Assembly: GCA_964393035.1 (NCBI GenBank)
Contig: CAYMRX010000006.1
Coordinates: 186,001-250,000 of the forward strand
Direction of reading: 5' to 3'
DNA length: 64,000 nt
Source: Tabrizicola_A sp964393035
GTDB lineage: Bacteria; Pseudomonadota; Alphaproteobacteria; Rhodobacterales; Rhodobacteraceae
The translations under genes and the position numbers were made by a program. The notes beneath the pieces were generated by a model, which was not told the origin of the DNA, did not search any database, and saw only the letters and a list, made by a program, of their open reading frames with translations. Shown piece after piece: positions 42,732 through 51,015 of the stretch (position 1 is the first letter of the stretch; each line of letters starts with the position of its first letter).

Positions 42732-42741
42732 TTTGATCAAA
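42732..42741. promoter_or_regulatory. Palindrome TTTGATCAAA upstream of the flavoprotein gene
   Basis: A perfect 10-bp palindrome 40 bp upstream of the ATG at 42692. The same core is found at 13873 and 18012. Confidence 0.4.
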
Positions 42742-42752
42742 CGCAAGCGGGA

Positions 42753-43637
42753 TCAGCCAATCTCGTCCTTCAACCATGCCCGGAACGACCGCAGCGGCGC
42801 GCGTTCGGCGCGGTCTTTGGGCCAGACAAGGTGATAGCTGCCGGTCGATGGGATCGCCGGGCCATGAAGGGACACCAAGCGGCCTGCCTCAACCTCGCGC
42901 CCGATCAGGAAGGTGGGCATCAAGGCCGCGCCAAGCCCGTGGATCGCGCCCTGCATCATGGTGGCGAATTGGTCGAACAGCATGGCGGGCGGGCGCTGCC
43001 CCGGCACCCCGTGATGCGCCAGCCAGCGGCCCCAATCCCCCGTGCGGCTTTCCAGTTGCAAAAGCGGCAGGGCCAGAACGTCTTCGGCGCGTGACAGCGG
43101 TGTCGGCACCAGTGACGGGGCCGCCACCGCCAGCATGTCCTCTTGCATCAGCGGCAGATATTCCACTCCCGGCCAATCCTGCCGCCCGTAATGGATGGCG
43201 GCGTCGAACGGGCTGGTCTCAAAATCAAAAGGCTTGAGCCGCGTGGACAGGTTCACCGTCACCTCAGGATGCTGGGCGGCAAAGCGGGCCAGACGCGGGG
43301 CCAGCCAATGCATGCCAAAGGCCGGCAGGATGGCAAGGTTCAGCGCGCCGCCGCCGGGATTGGCCCGCAGCATCAGCGTCGCCTGACCAAGCCCCGTAAG
43401 CAGACGCCGCACCTCGCGGCAATAGTCCTGCGCGCCTTGGGTCAAGCGCAGCCGATGCTTGTCGCGCTGGAACAGCGCCACGCCAAGCTGACCTTCCAGG
43501 ACCTGCAACTGGCGGCTGACCGCCCCTTGCGTCAGGTTCAACTCCGCCGCCGCCGCCGAGGCGCTGCCAAGGCGATCCACCGCCTCCAGCGCCAGAAGCG
43601 AAGGCATCGAAGGCAGGTAACGACGCGAAATCAGCAT
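42753..43637 (-). CDS. LysR-family transcriptional regulator
   Basis: 294 residues. The N-terminal winged helix has SLLALEAVDRLGSASAAAAE and LNLTQGAVSRQLQVLEGQLG, the GcvA-like group, followed by a periplasmic-binding-like effector domain. ATG 43637 is supported by GAGGAAA; ATG 43652 would add five residues. It is divergent from gcdH by 98 bp, a common arrangement for glutaryl-CoA dehydrogenase regulators, so control of gcdH is likely. The flavoprotein gene downstream is in the same direction. Confidence 0.88.
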   Translation of the reverse strand: MLISRRYLPSMPSLLALEAVDRLGSASAAAAELNLTQGAVSRQLQVLEGQLGVALFQRDKHRLRLTQGAQDYCREVRRLLTGLGQATLMLRANPGGGALNLAILPAFGMHWLAPRLARFAAQHPEVTVNLSTRLKPFDFETSPFDAAIHYGRQDWPGVEYLPLMQEDMLAVAAPSLVPTPLSRAEDVLALPLLQLESRTGDWGRWLAHHGVPGQRPPAMLFDQFATMMQGAIHGLGAALMPTFLIGREVEAGRLVSLHGPAIPSTGSYHLVWPKDRAERAPLRSFRAWLKDEIG

Positions 43638-43680
43638 ATGAGATTTCCTCATGAAGCATTGCCCCTGTTTCGCTAGGGCC

Positions 43681-43698
43681 TTGTGCAGATTCGTGCAA
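43681..43698. promoter_or_regulatory. Candidate LysR box between lysR and gcdH
   Basis: TTGTGCAGATTCGTGCAA has the TTG-N12-CAA dyad with inner TGCA repeats, fitting the T-N11-A style of LysR sites. It is 38 bp upstream of the gcdH start. Confidence 0.35.
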
Positions 43699-43735
43699 TA
43701 GACTCGGGCCAAATCTCATCCCCCAGGAGGCCAAG

Positions 43736-44956
43736 ATGTCCGACAAACCCAAGCTGAAAGCCAAAGACGCCCCCGATCTTGGCCGGTTCGACTGGGAAGA
43801 CCCCTTCCGTCTGGAAGACCAGTTGACCGATGAGGAACGGATGCTGCGCGATGCGGCCCGCGCTTATGCGCAGGACAAATTGCAGCCCCGCGTCATCAAG
43901 GCGTTCCGCGAAGAATCCACCGATCCGGCGATCTTCCGCGAAATGGGCGAGATGGGCCTTCTGGGCGTCACCGTGCCGGAGGAATACGGCGGGCTTGGGG
44001 CCTCTTACGTCGCCTATGGCCTGATCGCGCGCGAAGTGGAGCGGGTGGATTCCGGCTATCGTTCGATGATGTCGGTGCAGTCCAGCCTCGTGATGTATCC
44101 GATCTATGCTTACGGCACCGAGGCGCAGCGCCAGAAATACCTGCCGAAACTGGCAAGCGGGGAATGGATCGGCTGCTTTGGCCTGACCGAACCCGATGCC
44201 GGCTCTGATCCGGCTGGCATGAAGACGGTGGCGAAGAAAACCGCCAATGGTTACGTCCTGAACGGCGCCAAGATGTGGATTTCCAACGCCCCCATCGCCG
44301 ATGTCTTCGTGGTCTGGGCCAAGTCCGAGGCCCATGGCGGCAAGATCAAGGGCTTCGTGCTGGACAAGGGCACCAAGGGCCTTTCCGCGCCCAAGGTCGG
44401 CGGCAAGATCTCCTTGCGCGCCTCGATCACCGGCGAGATTGTCATGGACAATGTCGAAGTCGGCGAAGACGCGCTCTTGCCGCATGTCGAAGGTCTGAAA
44501 GGCCCGTTCGGCTGCCTCAACCGCGCCCGCTATGGCATTTCCTGGGGCGTTCTCGGCGCCGCCGAGTTCTGCCTGCATGCCTCGCGCCAATATGGTCTGG
44601 ACCGCAAGCAGTTCGGCAAGCCGATCGCCCAGACCCAGCTTTACCAGTTGAAACTCGCCAATATGCTGACCGAGATTTCGCTCGGCCTGCAAGCCTCGCT
44701 GCGTGTCGGCCGCCTGCTGGACGAGGCGAATGCCGCGCCCGAGATGATCTCGATCGTCAAGCGCAACAATTGCGGCAAGGCGCTGGACGCGGCGCGTTGG
44801 GCGCGCGACATGCATGGCGGCAACGGCATTCAGGAAGATTTCCAAGTGATCCGCCATATGGTGAACCTGGAAACCGTCAACACCTATGAAGGCACCCATG
44901 ACGTTCACGCCCTGATTTTGGGGCGCGCCATCACCGGGTTGCAGGCTTTCTTCTAA
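43736..44956 (+). CDS. gcdH: Glutaryl-CoA dehydrogenase
   Basis: 406 residues. This FAD enzyme oxidises and decarboxylates glutaryl-CoA to crotonyl-CoA in lysine and tryptophan catabolism. Diagnostic blocks are DSGYRSMMSVQSSLVMYPIY, FGLTEPDAGSDPAGM, NGAKMWISNAPIADVFVVWA and the C-terminal NTYEGTHDVHALILGRAITG with the catalytic Glu. The start has AGGAGG. It is monocistronic and ends in a clear terminator. Confidence 0.95.
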   Translation: MSDKPKLKAKDAPDLGRFDWEDPFRLEDQLTDEERMLRDAARAYAQDKLQPRVIKAFREESTDPAIFREMGEMGLLGVTVPEEYGGLGASYVAYGLIAREVERVDSGYRSMMSVQSSLVMYPIYAYGTEAQRQKYLPKLASGEWIGCFGLTEPDAGSDPAGMKTVAKKTANGYVLNGAKMWISNAPIADVFVVWAKSEAHGGKIKGFVLDKGTKGLSAPKVGGKISLRASITGEIVMDNVEVGEDALLPHVEGLKGPFGCLNRARYGISWGVLGAAEFCLHASRQYGLDRKQFGKPIAQTQLYQLKLANMLTEISLGLQASLRVGRLLDEANAAPEMISIVKRNNCGKALDAARWARDMHGGNGIQEDFQVIRHMVNLETVNTYEGTHDVHALILGRAITGLQAFF

Positions 44957-44974
44957 GCTGCTGAAATCTTGAAG

Positions 44975-45010
44975 AAAGGCCCGGAGTTGCGCCAAGCTCC
45001 GGGCCTTTTC
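44975..45010 (+). terminator. Terminator of gcdH
   Basis: AAAGGCCCGGAG (44975-44986) and CTCCGGGCCTTT (44997-45008) form a perfect 12-bp stem with a 10-nt loop, followed by a T-run. Confidence 0.9.
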
Positions 45011-45177
45011 GCATTCCGCCACCTGAGTCTTGTTCGCAACAGGTGTGTCCCTAGATGCTGTATCGGCGCTTTTCCGCTACCCGAGATAGCGGGCATCCCC
45101 CTATAGTCAGCGAAAGATCACGGGGGCCAACCCCCGGGCTTGAGGCAGGACAACGAGAATAAGCAAGGAGGGAGCCG

Positions 45178-45645
45178 ATGCGCTGCCCATTCTGCGGGAA
45201 CGTCGATACGCAAGTGAAGGACAGCCGTCCGGCGGAGGACCATGTGTCCATTCGCCGCCGCCGCTTTTGCCCCGCGTGCGGTGGACGCTTCACGACCTAT
45301 GAACGTGTGCAATTGCGCGACCTCGTGGTCGTGAAATCGTCTGGCAAGCGCGAGGACTTCGATCGTTCGAAGTTGGAGCGTTCGATCCGTATCGCCATGC
45401 AAAAACGCCCGATTGATCCTGATCGTATTGATCAGATGATCTCGGGCATCGTGCGGCGTCTGGAAAGCCTTGGTGATACCGATATCCAGTCCAAGACCAT
45501 CGGCGAGATTGTCATGGAAAGCCTGGCGCGGATCGACACGGTGGCCTATGTAAGATTTGCCAGTGTTTACAAAAACTTCCAGGCCGCCGATGACTTTGAC
45601 CGCTTCGTGAGCGAGTTGCGCCCGGCGCCCAACTCGGAAGAGTGA
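45178..45645 (+). CDS. nrdR: Transcriptional repressor NrdR
   Basis: 155 residues. A zinc ribbon with C3, C6, C31 and C34 is followed by an ATP-cone domain (about 49-139) that senses ATP/dATP. NrdR represses ribonucleotide reductase genes. A strong GGAGGGAG precedes the ATG. The ribD start overlaps its stop, the usual nrdR-rib arrangement. No nrd genes are in the window. Confidence 0.96.
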   Translation: MRCPFCGNVDTQVKDSRPAEDHVSIRRRRFCPACGGRFTTYERVQLRDLVVVKSSGKREDFDRSKLERSIRIAMQKRPIDPDRIDQMISGIVRRLESLGDTDIQSKTIGEIVMESLARIDTVAYVRFASVYKNFQAADDFDRFVSELRPAPNSEE

Positions 45646-46739
45646 GCGATCCTGTCCATATGGCCCATGCCCTGCGCCTTGCCGCGCGGGGCTTGGGCAA
45701 TGTCTGGCCCAATCCGGCGGTCGGCTGTGTGCTGGTCAAGGCGGGCCAGATCGTTGGTCGCGGCTGGACGCAACCCGGTGGGCGCCCCCATGCCGAACGC
45801 CGCGCCTTGGATCAGGCCGGCGCGTTGGCGCGCGGCGCCACCGCCTATGTCACGCTGGAGCCTTGCGCCCATCATGGCCATACCCCGCCCTGCGCCGAAG
45901 GCCTGATCGCGGCAGGCGTCATCCGCGTCGTCACCGCGCTCACCGATCCTGACCCGCGCGTCTCGGGCAAGGGCCACGCCAGCTTGCGCGCCGCAGGGAT
46001 TGAGGTCATCGAAGGCGTTCTGACGCCCGAGGCCACCCGGTTGAACGCGGGCTTTCTGAAACGCGTCACGCAGGGCCTTCCCTTCGTCACCTTGAAACTC
46101 GCCACCACGCTGGACGGCCGGATCGCCACAGCCTCGGGCGAGTCTCGCTGGATCACCGGCCCCGCCGCCCGCCGCCATGTGCATCTGATGCGCCTGACCC
46201 ATGATGCGGTGATGGTCGGGGCTGGCACGGCACGCGCCGATGACCCTGATCTGAGCGTGCGCGATATGGGCGCACGCCACCAACCCGTGCGCATTGTCCT
46301 CGACAGCCGTCTCAGCCATGCGCCCGACAGCCGCCTTGGCCGCACGGCACAGGAAAGCCCGGTCTGGATGGTGCATACCGCCGCCGCCGCCGAAGCTGCC
46401 CGCCGCAGTTGGGCCGAAACCGGCGCCCAACTGATCGAGGTTGCTGCGACACCCGCCGGGCAGGTCAGCCCCCGCGCCGCCCTGCAAGCCCTCGCCGCCC
46501 GCGGGCTGACCCGCATCCTGTGCGAAGGCGGCGGGCAATTGGCCGCCAGCCTCGTGGCCGAAGGCCTTGCCGATGATCTCGCCACCTATCAGGCCGGCGC
46601 GCTGATCGGCGCCGATGGCCGCGCGGGCCTTGGCGCCTTGGGGCTTACCGCACTGGCCGACGCCCCACGCCTGACCCTGCGCGAGGCTTGCACCGTCGGC
46701 GCGGACCGTTTCAGTCTCTGGTCTTTCCCGCCCCGCTGA
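45642..46739 (+). CDS. ribD: Bifunctional riboflavin biosynthesis deaminase/reductase
   Basis: 365 residues. The N-terminal deaminase domain has the zinc ligands H50 and E52 (PHAERRA) and C75 and C84 (EPCAHHGHTPPCAEG). The C-terminal reductase domain has TLKLATTLDGRIATASGESR. It performs the second and third steps from GTP to riboflavin. The GTG at 45642 overlaps the nrdR stop (GTGA). ATG 45660 is an internal alternative. Confidence 0.95.
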   Translation: MSDPVHMAHALRLAARGLGNVWPNPAVGCVLVKAGQIVGRGWTQPGGRPHAERRALDQAGALARGATAYVTLEPCAHHGHTPPCAEGLIAAGVIRVVTALTDPDPRVSGKGHASLRAAGIEVIEGVLTPEATRLNAGFLKRVTQGLPFVTLKLATTLDGRIATASGESRWITGPAARRHVHLMRLTHDAVMVGAGTARADDPDLSVRDMGARHQPVRIVLDSRLSHAPDSRLGRTAQESPVWMVHTAAAAEAARRSWAETGAQLIEVAATPAGQVSPRAALQALAARGLTRILCEGGGQLAASLVAEGLADDLATYQAGALIGADGRAGLGALGLTALADAPRLTLREACTVGADRFSLWSFPPR

Positions 46740-46780
46740 AGCAGGTCAAACCCGCCCCATCAGGCGGCAATCCCTTTCGT

Positions 46781-46804
46781 ATTTGCGCCTGTGGAAATAC
46801 TCTC
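46781..46804. repeat. GAGTATTT-type repeat, right half only
   Basis: ATTTGCGCCTGTGGAAATACTC matches the right arm of the repeat at 767, 19347, 56398 and 59861. The left arm is missing, so this is a decayed or half copy. Confidence 0.6.
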
Positions 46805-46845
46805 GGGGGGTGAGGGCGCAGCCCGAGGGGGGCAGACAGCCCCCC

Positions 46846-46867
46846 AAAATTCTTCCGCAAGAATTTT
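46846..46867. terminator. Hairpin between convergent ribD and gloA
   Basis: AAAATTCTT (46846-46854) and AAGAATTTT (46859-46867) form a perfect 9-bp AT-rich stem, with a GGGGGGC...GCCCCCC hairpin just to its left. It probably terminates transcription from one or both sides. Confidence 0.55.
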
Positions 46868-46873
46868 CCTGCC

Positions 46874-47302
46874 TCACCAATGCCCGGTGTTGCCCATCGA
46901 CAGCCAAGGCTCCGCCGGGGCCAAAGCCTCGCCCGCCTGCAACAACTCGATCGAGATATTGTCCGGGCTGCGCACAAAGGCCATCCGCCCATCGCGCGGC
47001 GGGCGGTTGATCACCACCCCCTGCGCGGCCAGATGCGCGCACATGGCGTAGATATCAGCAACCTCATAGGCGAGATGCCCGAAATGGCGGCTGTCATTGG
47101 GCAGGCCGTCATCGCCGTCCCAGTTGAAGGTCAGTTCCAGCGGCGTCTCGGGTTGCCCCTCGGCCGCGAGGTAGACAAGGGTGAACCGCCCCTGTTCGCT
47201 CTCATAGCGCCGGATCTCTTTCAGACCCAGCAACTCATAAAAGGCCATGGATTTGTTCAGGTCCAGCACCCGAACCATGGTGTGCAGATAGCGAAGTTTC
47301 AT
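46874..47302 (-). CDS. gloA: Lactoylglutathione lyase (glyoxalase I)
   Basis: 142 residues of the VOC superfamily. The metal ligands of glyoxalase I are visible: His in RYLHTMVRV, Glu in LELTFNW, His in HFGHLAYEV and Glu in ISIELLQ. The MKLRYLHTMVRVLDLNKSMA start is typical, so ATG 47302 was chosen over the longer frame. It detoxifies methylglyoxal with glutathione, which also arises from aminoacetone in threonine catabolism. Confidence 0.92.
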   Translation of the reverse strand: MKLRYLHTMVRVLDLNKSMAFYELLGLKEIRRYESEQGRFTLVYLAAEGQPETPLELTFNWDGDDGLPNDSRHFGHLAYEVADIYAMCAHLAAQGVVINRPPRDGRMAFVRSPDNISIELLQAGEALAPAEPWLSMGNTGHW

Positions 47303-47483
47303 CTGGTTTGCCTTTCCTTTTGGCGAAAATCTAGGGTGCTGCGCGGGGAAAGGCCAGTGGCGTGCCGGTCCTCTTGCCCCGCGACATTTGCGGCAAGGCC
47401 CATTCATGCCGCAGGTTGCGGTTTCCCAAAGCGCCTTCCCCAAGATATAGTGGAACCCGACTCATTCCCCGAAAGGCCATCCC

Positions 47484-48389
47484 ATGCCGCTGACCGCTGA
47501 TCAACGCGCCGAAATCGAAGCCGCCCGGGCCACGCCGCGCCCCACGCTGCGCGCCGTGTCCGAAGGGATGGAGGCGCATCTTTACCGCGCGCATGAGGTG
47601 CTGGACCATGGTTTCATCCGCGTCATCGACTATATGGGCGACGACTCTGCCATCGTGCAGGCCGCGCGCGTCAGCTATGGGGCAGGCACTAAGCATGTGC
47701 AGAACGACGACGGGCTGATCCGCTATCTGATGCGCCACTGGCATTCGACCCCGTTCGAGATGTGCGAAGTCAAGCTCCACGTCAAACTGCCGGTCTTCGT
47801 CGCCCGCCAGTGGATCCGCCACCGCACCGCCAACGTCAACGAATACTCCGCCCGCTATTCGATTTTGGACCGTGAGTTCTATATCCCCGAACCCGAACAG
47901 CTTGCCGCGCAATCGGTGGTCAACAACCAGGGGCGGGGCGAGGTGCTGACCGGCGCGGAATCCGCCCGTGTGCTGGAGATCCTGAAACGCGACGCCGCCC
48001 AGTGCTATGACGATTACGAGGCGATGCTCAGCCAGGACGGCCAGCAAGGCCTTGCCCGCGAACTCGCGCGTATGAACCTGCCGATGAACATCTATACCCA
48101 ATGGTATTGGAAGACCGACCTGCACAACCTTTTCCACTTCCTGCGCCTGCGCGCCGACGCCCACGCGCAATATGAGATTCGCGTCTATGCCGATGCGATT
48201 GCCGCCTGCGTGAAAGACTGGGTGCCGTTGGCGTTCGGGGCGTTTGAGGATTACCGGATGGGCGGGGTGACGCTGAGTGCCAAGGCAATTGCAGTGTTGA
48301 AGCGGCGCTTGGCTGGGGAAGTTGTGGGGCAGGAGGACAGTGGGATGTCCAAAGGCGAGTGGCGGGAGTTTGAAGGGGTTTGGGGGTGA
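47484..48389 (+). CDS. thyX: Flavin-dependent thymidylate synthase
   Basis: 301 residues. The ThyX signature is present as RHRTANVNEYSARYS, with a substrate Ser/Arg region near QDGQQGLARELARMNLPMNI. It methylates dUMP to dTMP using FADH2 and methylene-THF. This replaces ThyA and suits many Rhodobacterales. The foreign-looking PIN gene begins 2 bases after its stop. Confidence 0.95.
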   Translation: MPLTADQRAEIEAARATPRPTLRAVSEGMEAHLYRAHEVLDHGFIRVIDYMGDDSAIVQAARVSYGAGTKHVQNDDGLIRYLMRHWHSTPFEMCEVKLHVKLPVFVARQWIRHRTANVNEYSARYSILDREFYIPEPEQLAAQSVVNNQGRGEVLTGAESARVLEILKRDAAQCYDDYEAMLSQDGQQGLARELARMNLPMNIYTQWYWKTDLHNLFHFLRLRADAHAQYEIRVYADAIAACVKDWVPLAFGAFEDYRMGGVTLSAKAIAVLKRRLAGEVVGQEDSGMSKGEWREFEGVWG

Positions 48390-48391
48390 GG

Positions 48392-49290
48392 ATGGCAGTA
48401 GAGAAATGGATATTTTTTATTGATACGAACGTGTTTCTGGATTTCTATAGAATTTCAGGTGAGTCTGCAAAGCGCCAACTTGAAACACTGGAAAAGCATT
48501 CTAACCTGCTCATAACCTCGGAGCAGGTTAGAATGGAGTTTCTAAAGAATCGACAAAAAGTGATTGCCAAGACCATAACAGAGTTGAAGCCTCCATCTAG
48601 GGAGGTGTTCCGAGCATATTCTCTGAATCCAAGCCGGCAACATCACTAAAGGCGGCTAAAGATTCATCGTCAGAAAAATTCAAAAAGTTAAAAGAATACG
48701 CATTGAAGTATATCGAGAACCCAGGGGCCTATGATAAAGTTTTTAAGACTTTTAACAGAATCTACGTTAAGAATTCTTCACTTAATCTCAGTCGCTCAAA
48801 GAAAGTAAGATTTGAAATTCGCAATTTCGCACGGAAGCGCTTTTCCTTGGGGTATCCGCCTCGCAAAATTTCAGATACGTCAATCGGTGACGCTGTGAAT
48901 TGGGAGTGGATTGTAAAGTGCGCTCAAGATGAAATAGGCAGCCCTCATGTGATGATTGTGTCTCGGGATGGTGATTTTGGAGTAACCTTGGAAAGGAGAG
49001 TTTTTCTTAACGATTGGCTCTACCGAGAATTTAAGGACCGCGTTGGCCGCAAGCGGAAGATCGTTTTGACGGACAGTCTGACTGTCGCATTGAAAAAGAT
49101 GGGCGAAATCGTTTCTGTCGAAGATGAAGCGGAAGAAAAGGCGATTCTTAGTGATAAGAGATTTAGCCCTGTAAAAAAATCGGATACCCAATTTCTTAAA
49201 GAATTGCTGAAGCTACTCAGTCCCGTTTCTGAGATTGAGGGAGATGAAGAAATCATCGTTTCTGACGATGATTTTGATGATCTAGTATGA
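48392..49290 (+). pseudogene. Frameshifted PIN-like domain (DUF4935-type) protein gene
   Basis: Two open frames make one protein. ATG 48392 reads MAVEKWIFFIDTNVFLDFYR to a stop at 48649. A second frame continues KAAKDSSSEKFKKLKEYALK to 49290, with a shift of -1 (or +2) between about 48600 and 48650. The N-terminal DTN, an acidic EQVRMEF and SRDGDFG are PIN-like nuclease features, so it was a putative ribonuclease or toxin-like protein. It is distinctly AT-rich against its GC-rich neighbours and uses different codons, which suggests recent acquisition. No antitoxin gene is visible. A sequencing error would restore one gene of about 298 residues. Confidence 0.75.
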
Positions 49291-49358
49291 AGTGAGCCTA
49301 AGTGGCGCGCTCTCCGTTTTCTAATCGCGAACGCGAGCGCGGTTCTCACCCCAACACA

Positions 49359-49518
49359 GGGCCGCGCCCGACCTCGGGAGGGCGCTCCGACGCTGGTTCT
49401 AGGCGCTTTATGGTTCAACCAATCCCACCGAAGTTCTGCTGGCAACCGTGTCAAACGCGCCCTCCCGGGGGGGAGGTCGGGCGCGGCCCGGCGGCGCGTT
49501 CGCGCCTTGATTCCGGGC
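49359..49518. repeat. Long palindromic MITE-like repeat, copy B
   Basis: Arms GGGCCGCGCCCGACCTC (49359-49375) and GAGGTCGGGCGCGGCCC (49473-49489) are identical to those of copy A (22494). The middle, with TTCTAGGCGCTTTATGGTTC and CCCACCGAAGTTCTGCTGGC, is also conserved, with few differences. It occupies most of the 352-bp stretch without genes after the PIN-like pseudogene. Confidence 0.8.
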
Positions 49519-49579
49519 GGAAGGGGGCGTGATCTTGGCGGGCGTCGGAAACACCCGGCCCGCGCAGGCGTTCGAAGCT

Positions 49580-49604
49580 GAAAACGCTCTACTGGAGCGC
49601 TTTC
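49580..49604. repeat. Small hairpin GAAAACGCTC...GAGCGCTTTC
   Basis: Imperfect stem of about 9 bp, 38 bp before the 3' end of the aminotransferase gene. It resembles the hairpin at 22004 and could end transcription of the minus-strand gene. Confidence 0.4.
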
Positions 49605-49642
49605 CCCCGCGAAGGGCGGGGGCGTTTCGCCCGCTCATGCAC

Positions 49643-50995
49643 TCACAACGCCGCGAACCCCTTGTCCAGCGCCGCCAAGATCACCTTCGCATCCCCCTCG
49701 GTAATCACCAAAGGCGGCGACAGGATGATGTTCGGCCCCGACACCCGCACCATGGCCCCCGCCTCATAGGCCGCCTTCTGAACCCGCCCCGGCATCGCCT
49801 TGTCTGGCGCCGCTTTGGTCGCCCGGTCGCTGACCATTTCAATCGCCAGCATCAGCCCATGGCCGCCGCGCACATCGCCGATGACCGAATACTTCTCTTT
49901 CAGCGCCTTCAGCCCGTCGAACAGCTGCGCCCCGCGCGCGGCGGCGTTTTCGTTCACTTTCAACCGCTTGGTTTCCGCCAGCGTCGCCAGCGCCGCCGCC
50001 GCCCCCACCGGGTGGCCGGAATAGGTATAGCCGTGGCCAATGGCAGCCTTGCCGGTCTCGTCCTTTTCAAACACCTCCGCCACGGCTTCGGAAATCATCA
50101 CCGCGCCAAAGGGGAAATAGGCGTTGGTGATCGCCTTCGCCGTGCAGGTGAAATCGGGCTTCACCCCCCACAGGCGGCTGCCGGTCCAGGCCCCGGTGCG
50201 GCCAAAGGCGGTGATGACCTCATCGGCAATCAGAAGGATGCCGTTCTTGCGGCAGATCGCCGCCACGCCGGGCATGAAGCTTTCATGCGGCGGAATGACC
50301 CCGCCCGCGCCAAGGACCGGCTCCATGATGAAGGCGGCGATGGTGCCTGCGCCTTGGAAGGCGATCTCGTCCTCAAGGGCTTGCAGGCACAGTTGCGCCA
50401 GCTTGGCCGGATCGCTTTCGTTGAAGGGGTTGCGATAGGGGAAGGGCGCGGGGATGTGGTGGCAACCGGGCAGCAAAGGCTCATAGGCCGTGCGGAAATT
50501 CGCATTGCCGTTCACCGAGGCGCCGCCGAAATGCGTGCCGTGATAGCCCTTTTTCAAGCTGAGATATTTGATCCGCCCCGGCTCACCCTTGATCTTGTGA
50601 TATTGCCGCGAGAGGCGCAGCGCGGTTTCCACCGAATCCGACCCGCCCGAGGTATAGAAGGCCCGCGTCAGGCCATCGGGCGCGAAGAAATCGCGCAGTT
50701 CTTCGGCCAGTTCGATCACCTTGTCATTCGAGGTGCCGCGGAAGATCGAGTAATAGGGCAGGGCATCCAACTGCGCGGCAATCGCGTCCTTCACCGGCTG
50801 ACAGGAATAGCCGAGGTTGACGTTCCACAGACCCCCCACAGCATCCACCACCTCATGCCCGTCGATGTCGCGGATCTTCACGCCCGAAGCCGAGGTGATG
50901 ATGGCAGGCGGGTTTTTCAGGCTGTCCGAAGGCGCTGTCATCGGGTGCCACAGGCTGCGGGCATTGTTGGCCTTGAGGAAGTTTTCGTCTTTCAT
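49643..50995 (-). CDS. Class III aminotransferase (omega-amino acid/diamine type)
   Basis: 450 residues. The PLP lysine lies in TCTAKAITNAYFPFGAVMIS, and LLIADEVITAFGRTG is the Asp block of fold type I class III enzymes. The N-terminal NNARSLWHPMTAPSD and YTSGGSDSVETALRLSRQYH are typical of omega-amino acid:pyruvate transaminases and of diamine or beta-alanine transaminases. It follows the IclR gene after 20 bp on the same strand. With the APC permease and aldehyde dehydrogenase opposite, it fits amine catabolism: the transaminase makes an aldehyde, the dehydrogenase the acid. Confidence 0.86.
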   Translation of the reverse strand: MKDENFLKANNARSLWHPMTAPSDSLKNPPAIITSASGVKIRDIDGHEVVDAVGGLWNVNLGYSCQPVKDAIAAQLDALPYYSIFRGTSNDKVIELAEELRDFFAPDGLTRAFYTSGGSDSVETALRLSRQYHKIKGEPGRIKYLSLKKGYHGTHFGGASVNGNANFRTAYEPLLPGCHHIPAPFPYRNPFNESDPAKLAQLCLQALEDEIAFQGAGTIAAFIMEPVLGAGGVIPPHESFMPGVAAICRKNGILLIADEVITAFGRTGAWTGSRLWGVKPDFTCTAKAITNAYFPFGAVMISEAVAEVFEKDETGKAAIGHGYTYSGHPVGAAAALATLAETKRLKVNENAAARGAQLFDGLKALKEKYSVIGDVRGGHGLMLAIEMVSDRATKAAPDKAMPGRVQKAAYEAGAMVRVSGPNIILSPPLVITEGDAKVILAALDKGFAAL

Positions 50996-51015
50996 GTCGG
51001 TGGTCCTTTTGATCC

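Noticed and set aside
48600..48650. Programmed -1 frameshift in the PIN-like gene
   Set aside because: No slippery heptamer such as A-AAA-AAG and no stimulatory stem was seen at the junction, so decay or sequencing error is preferred.
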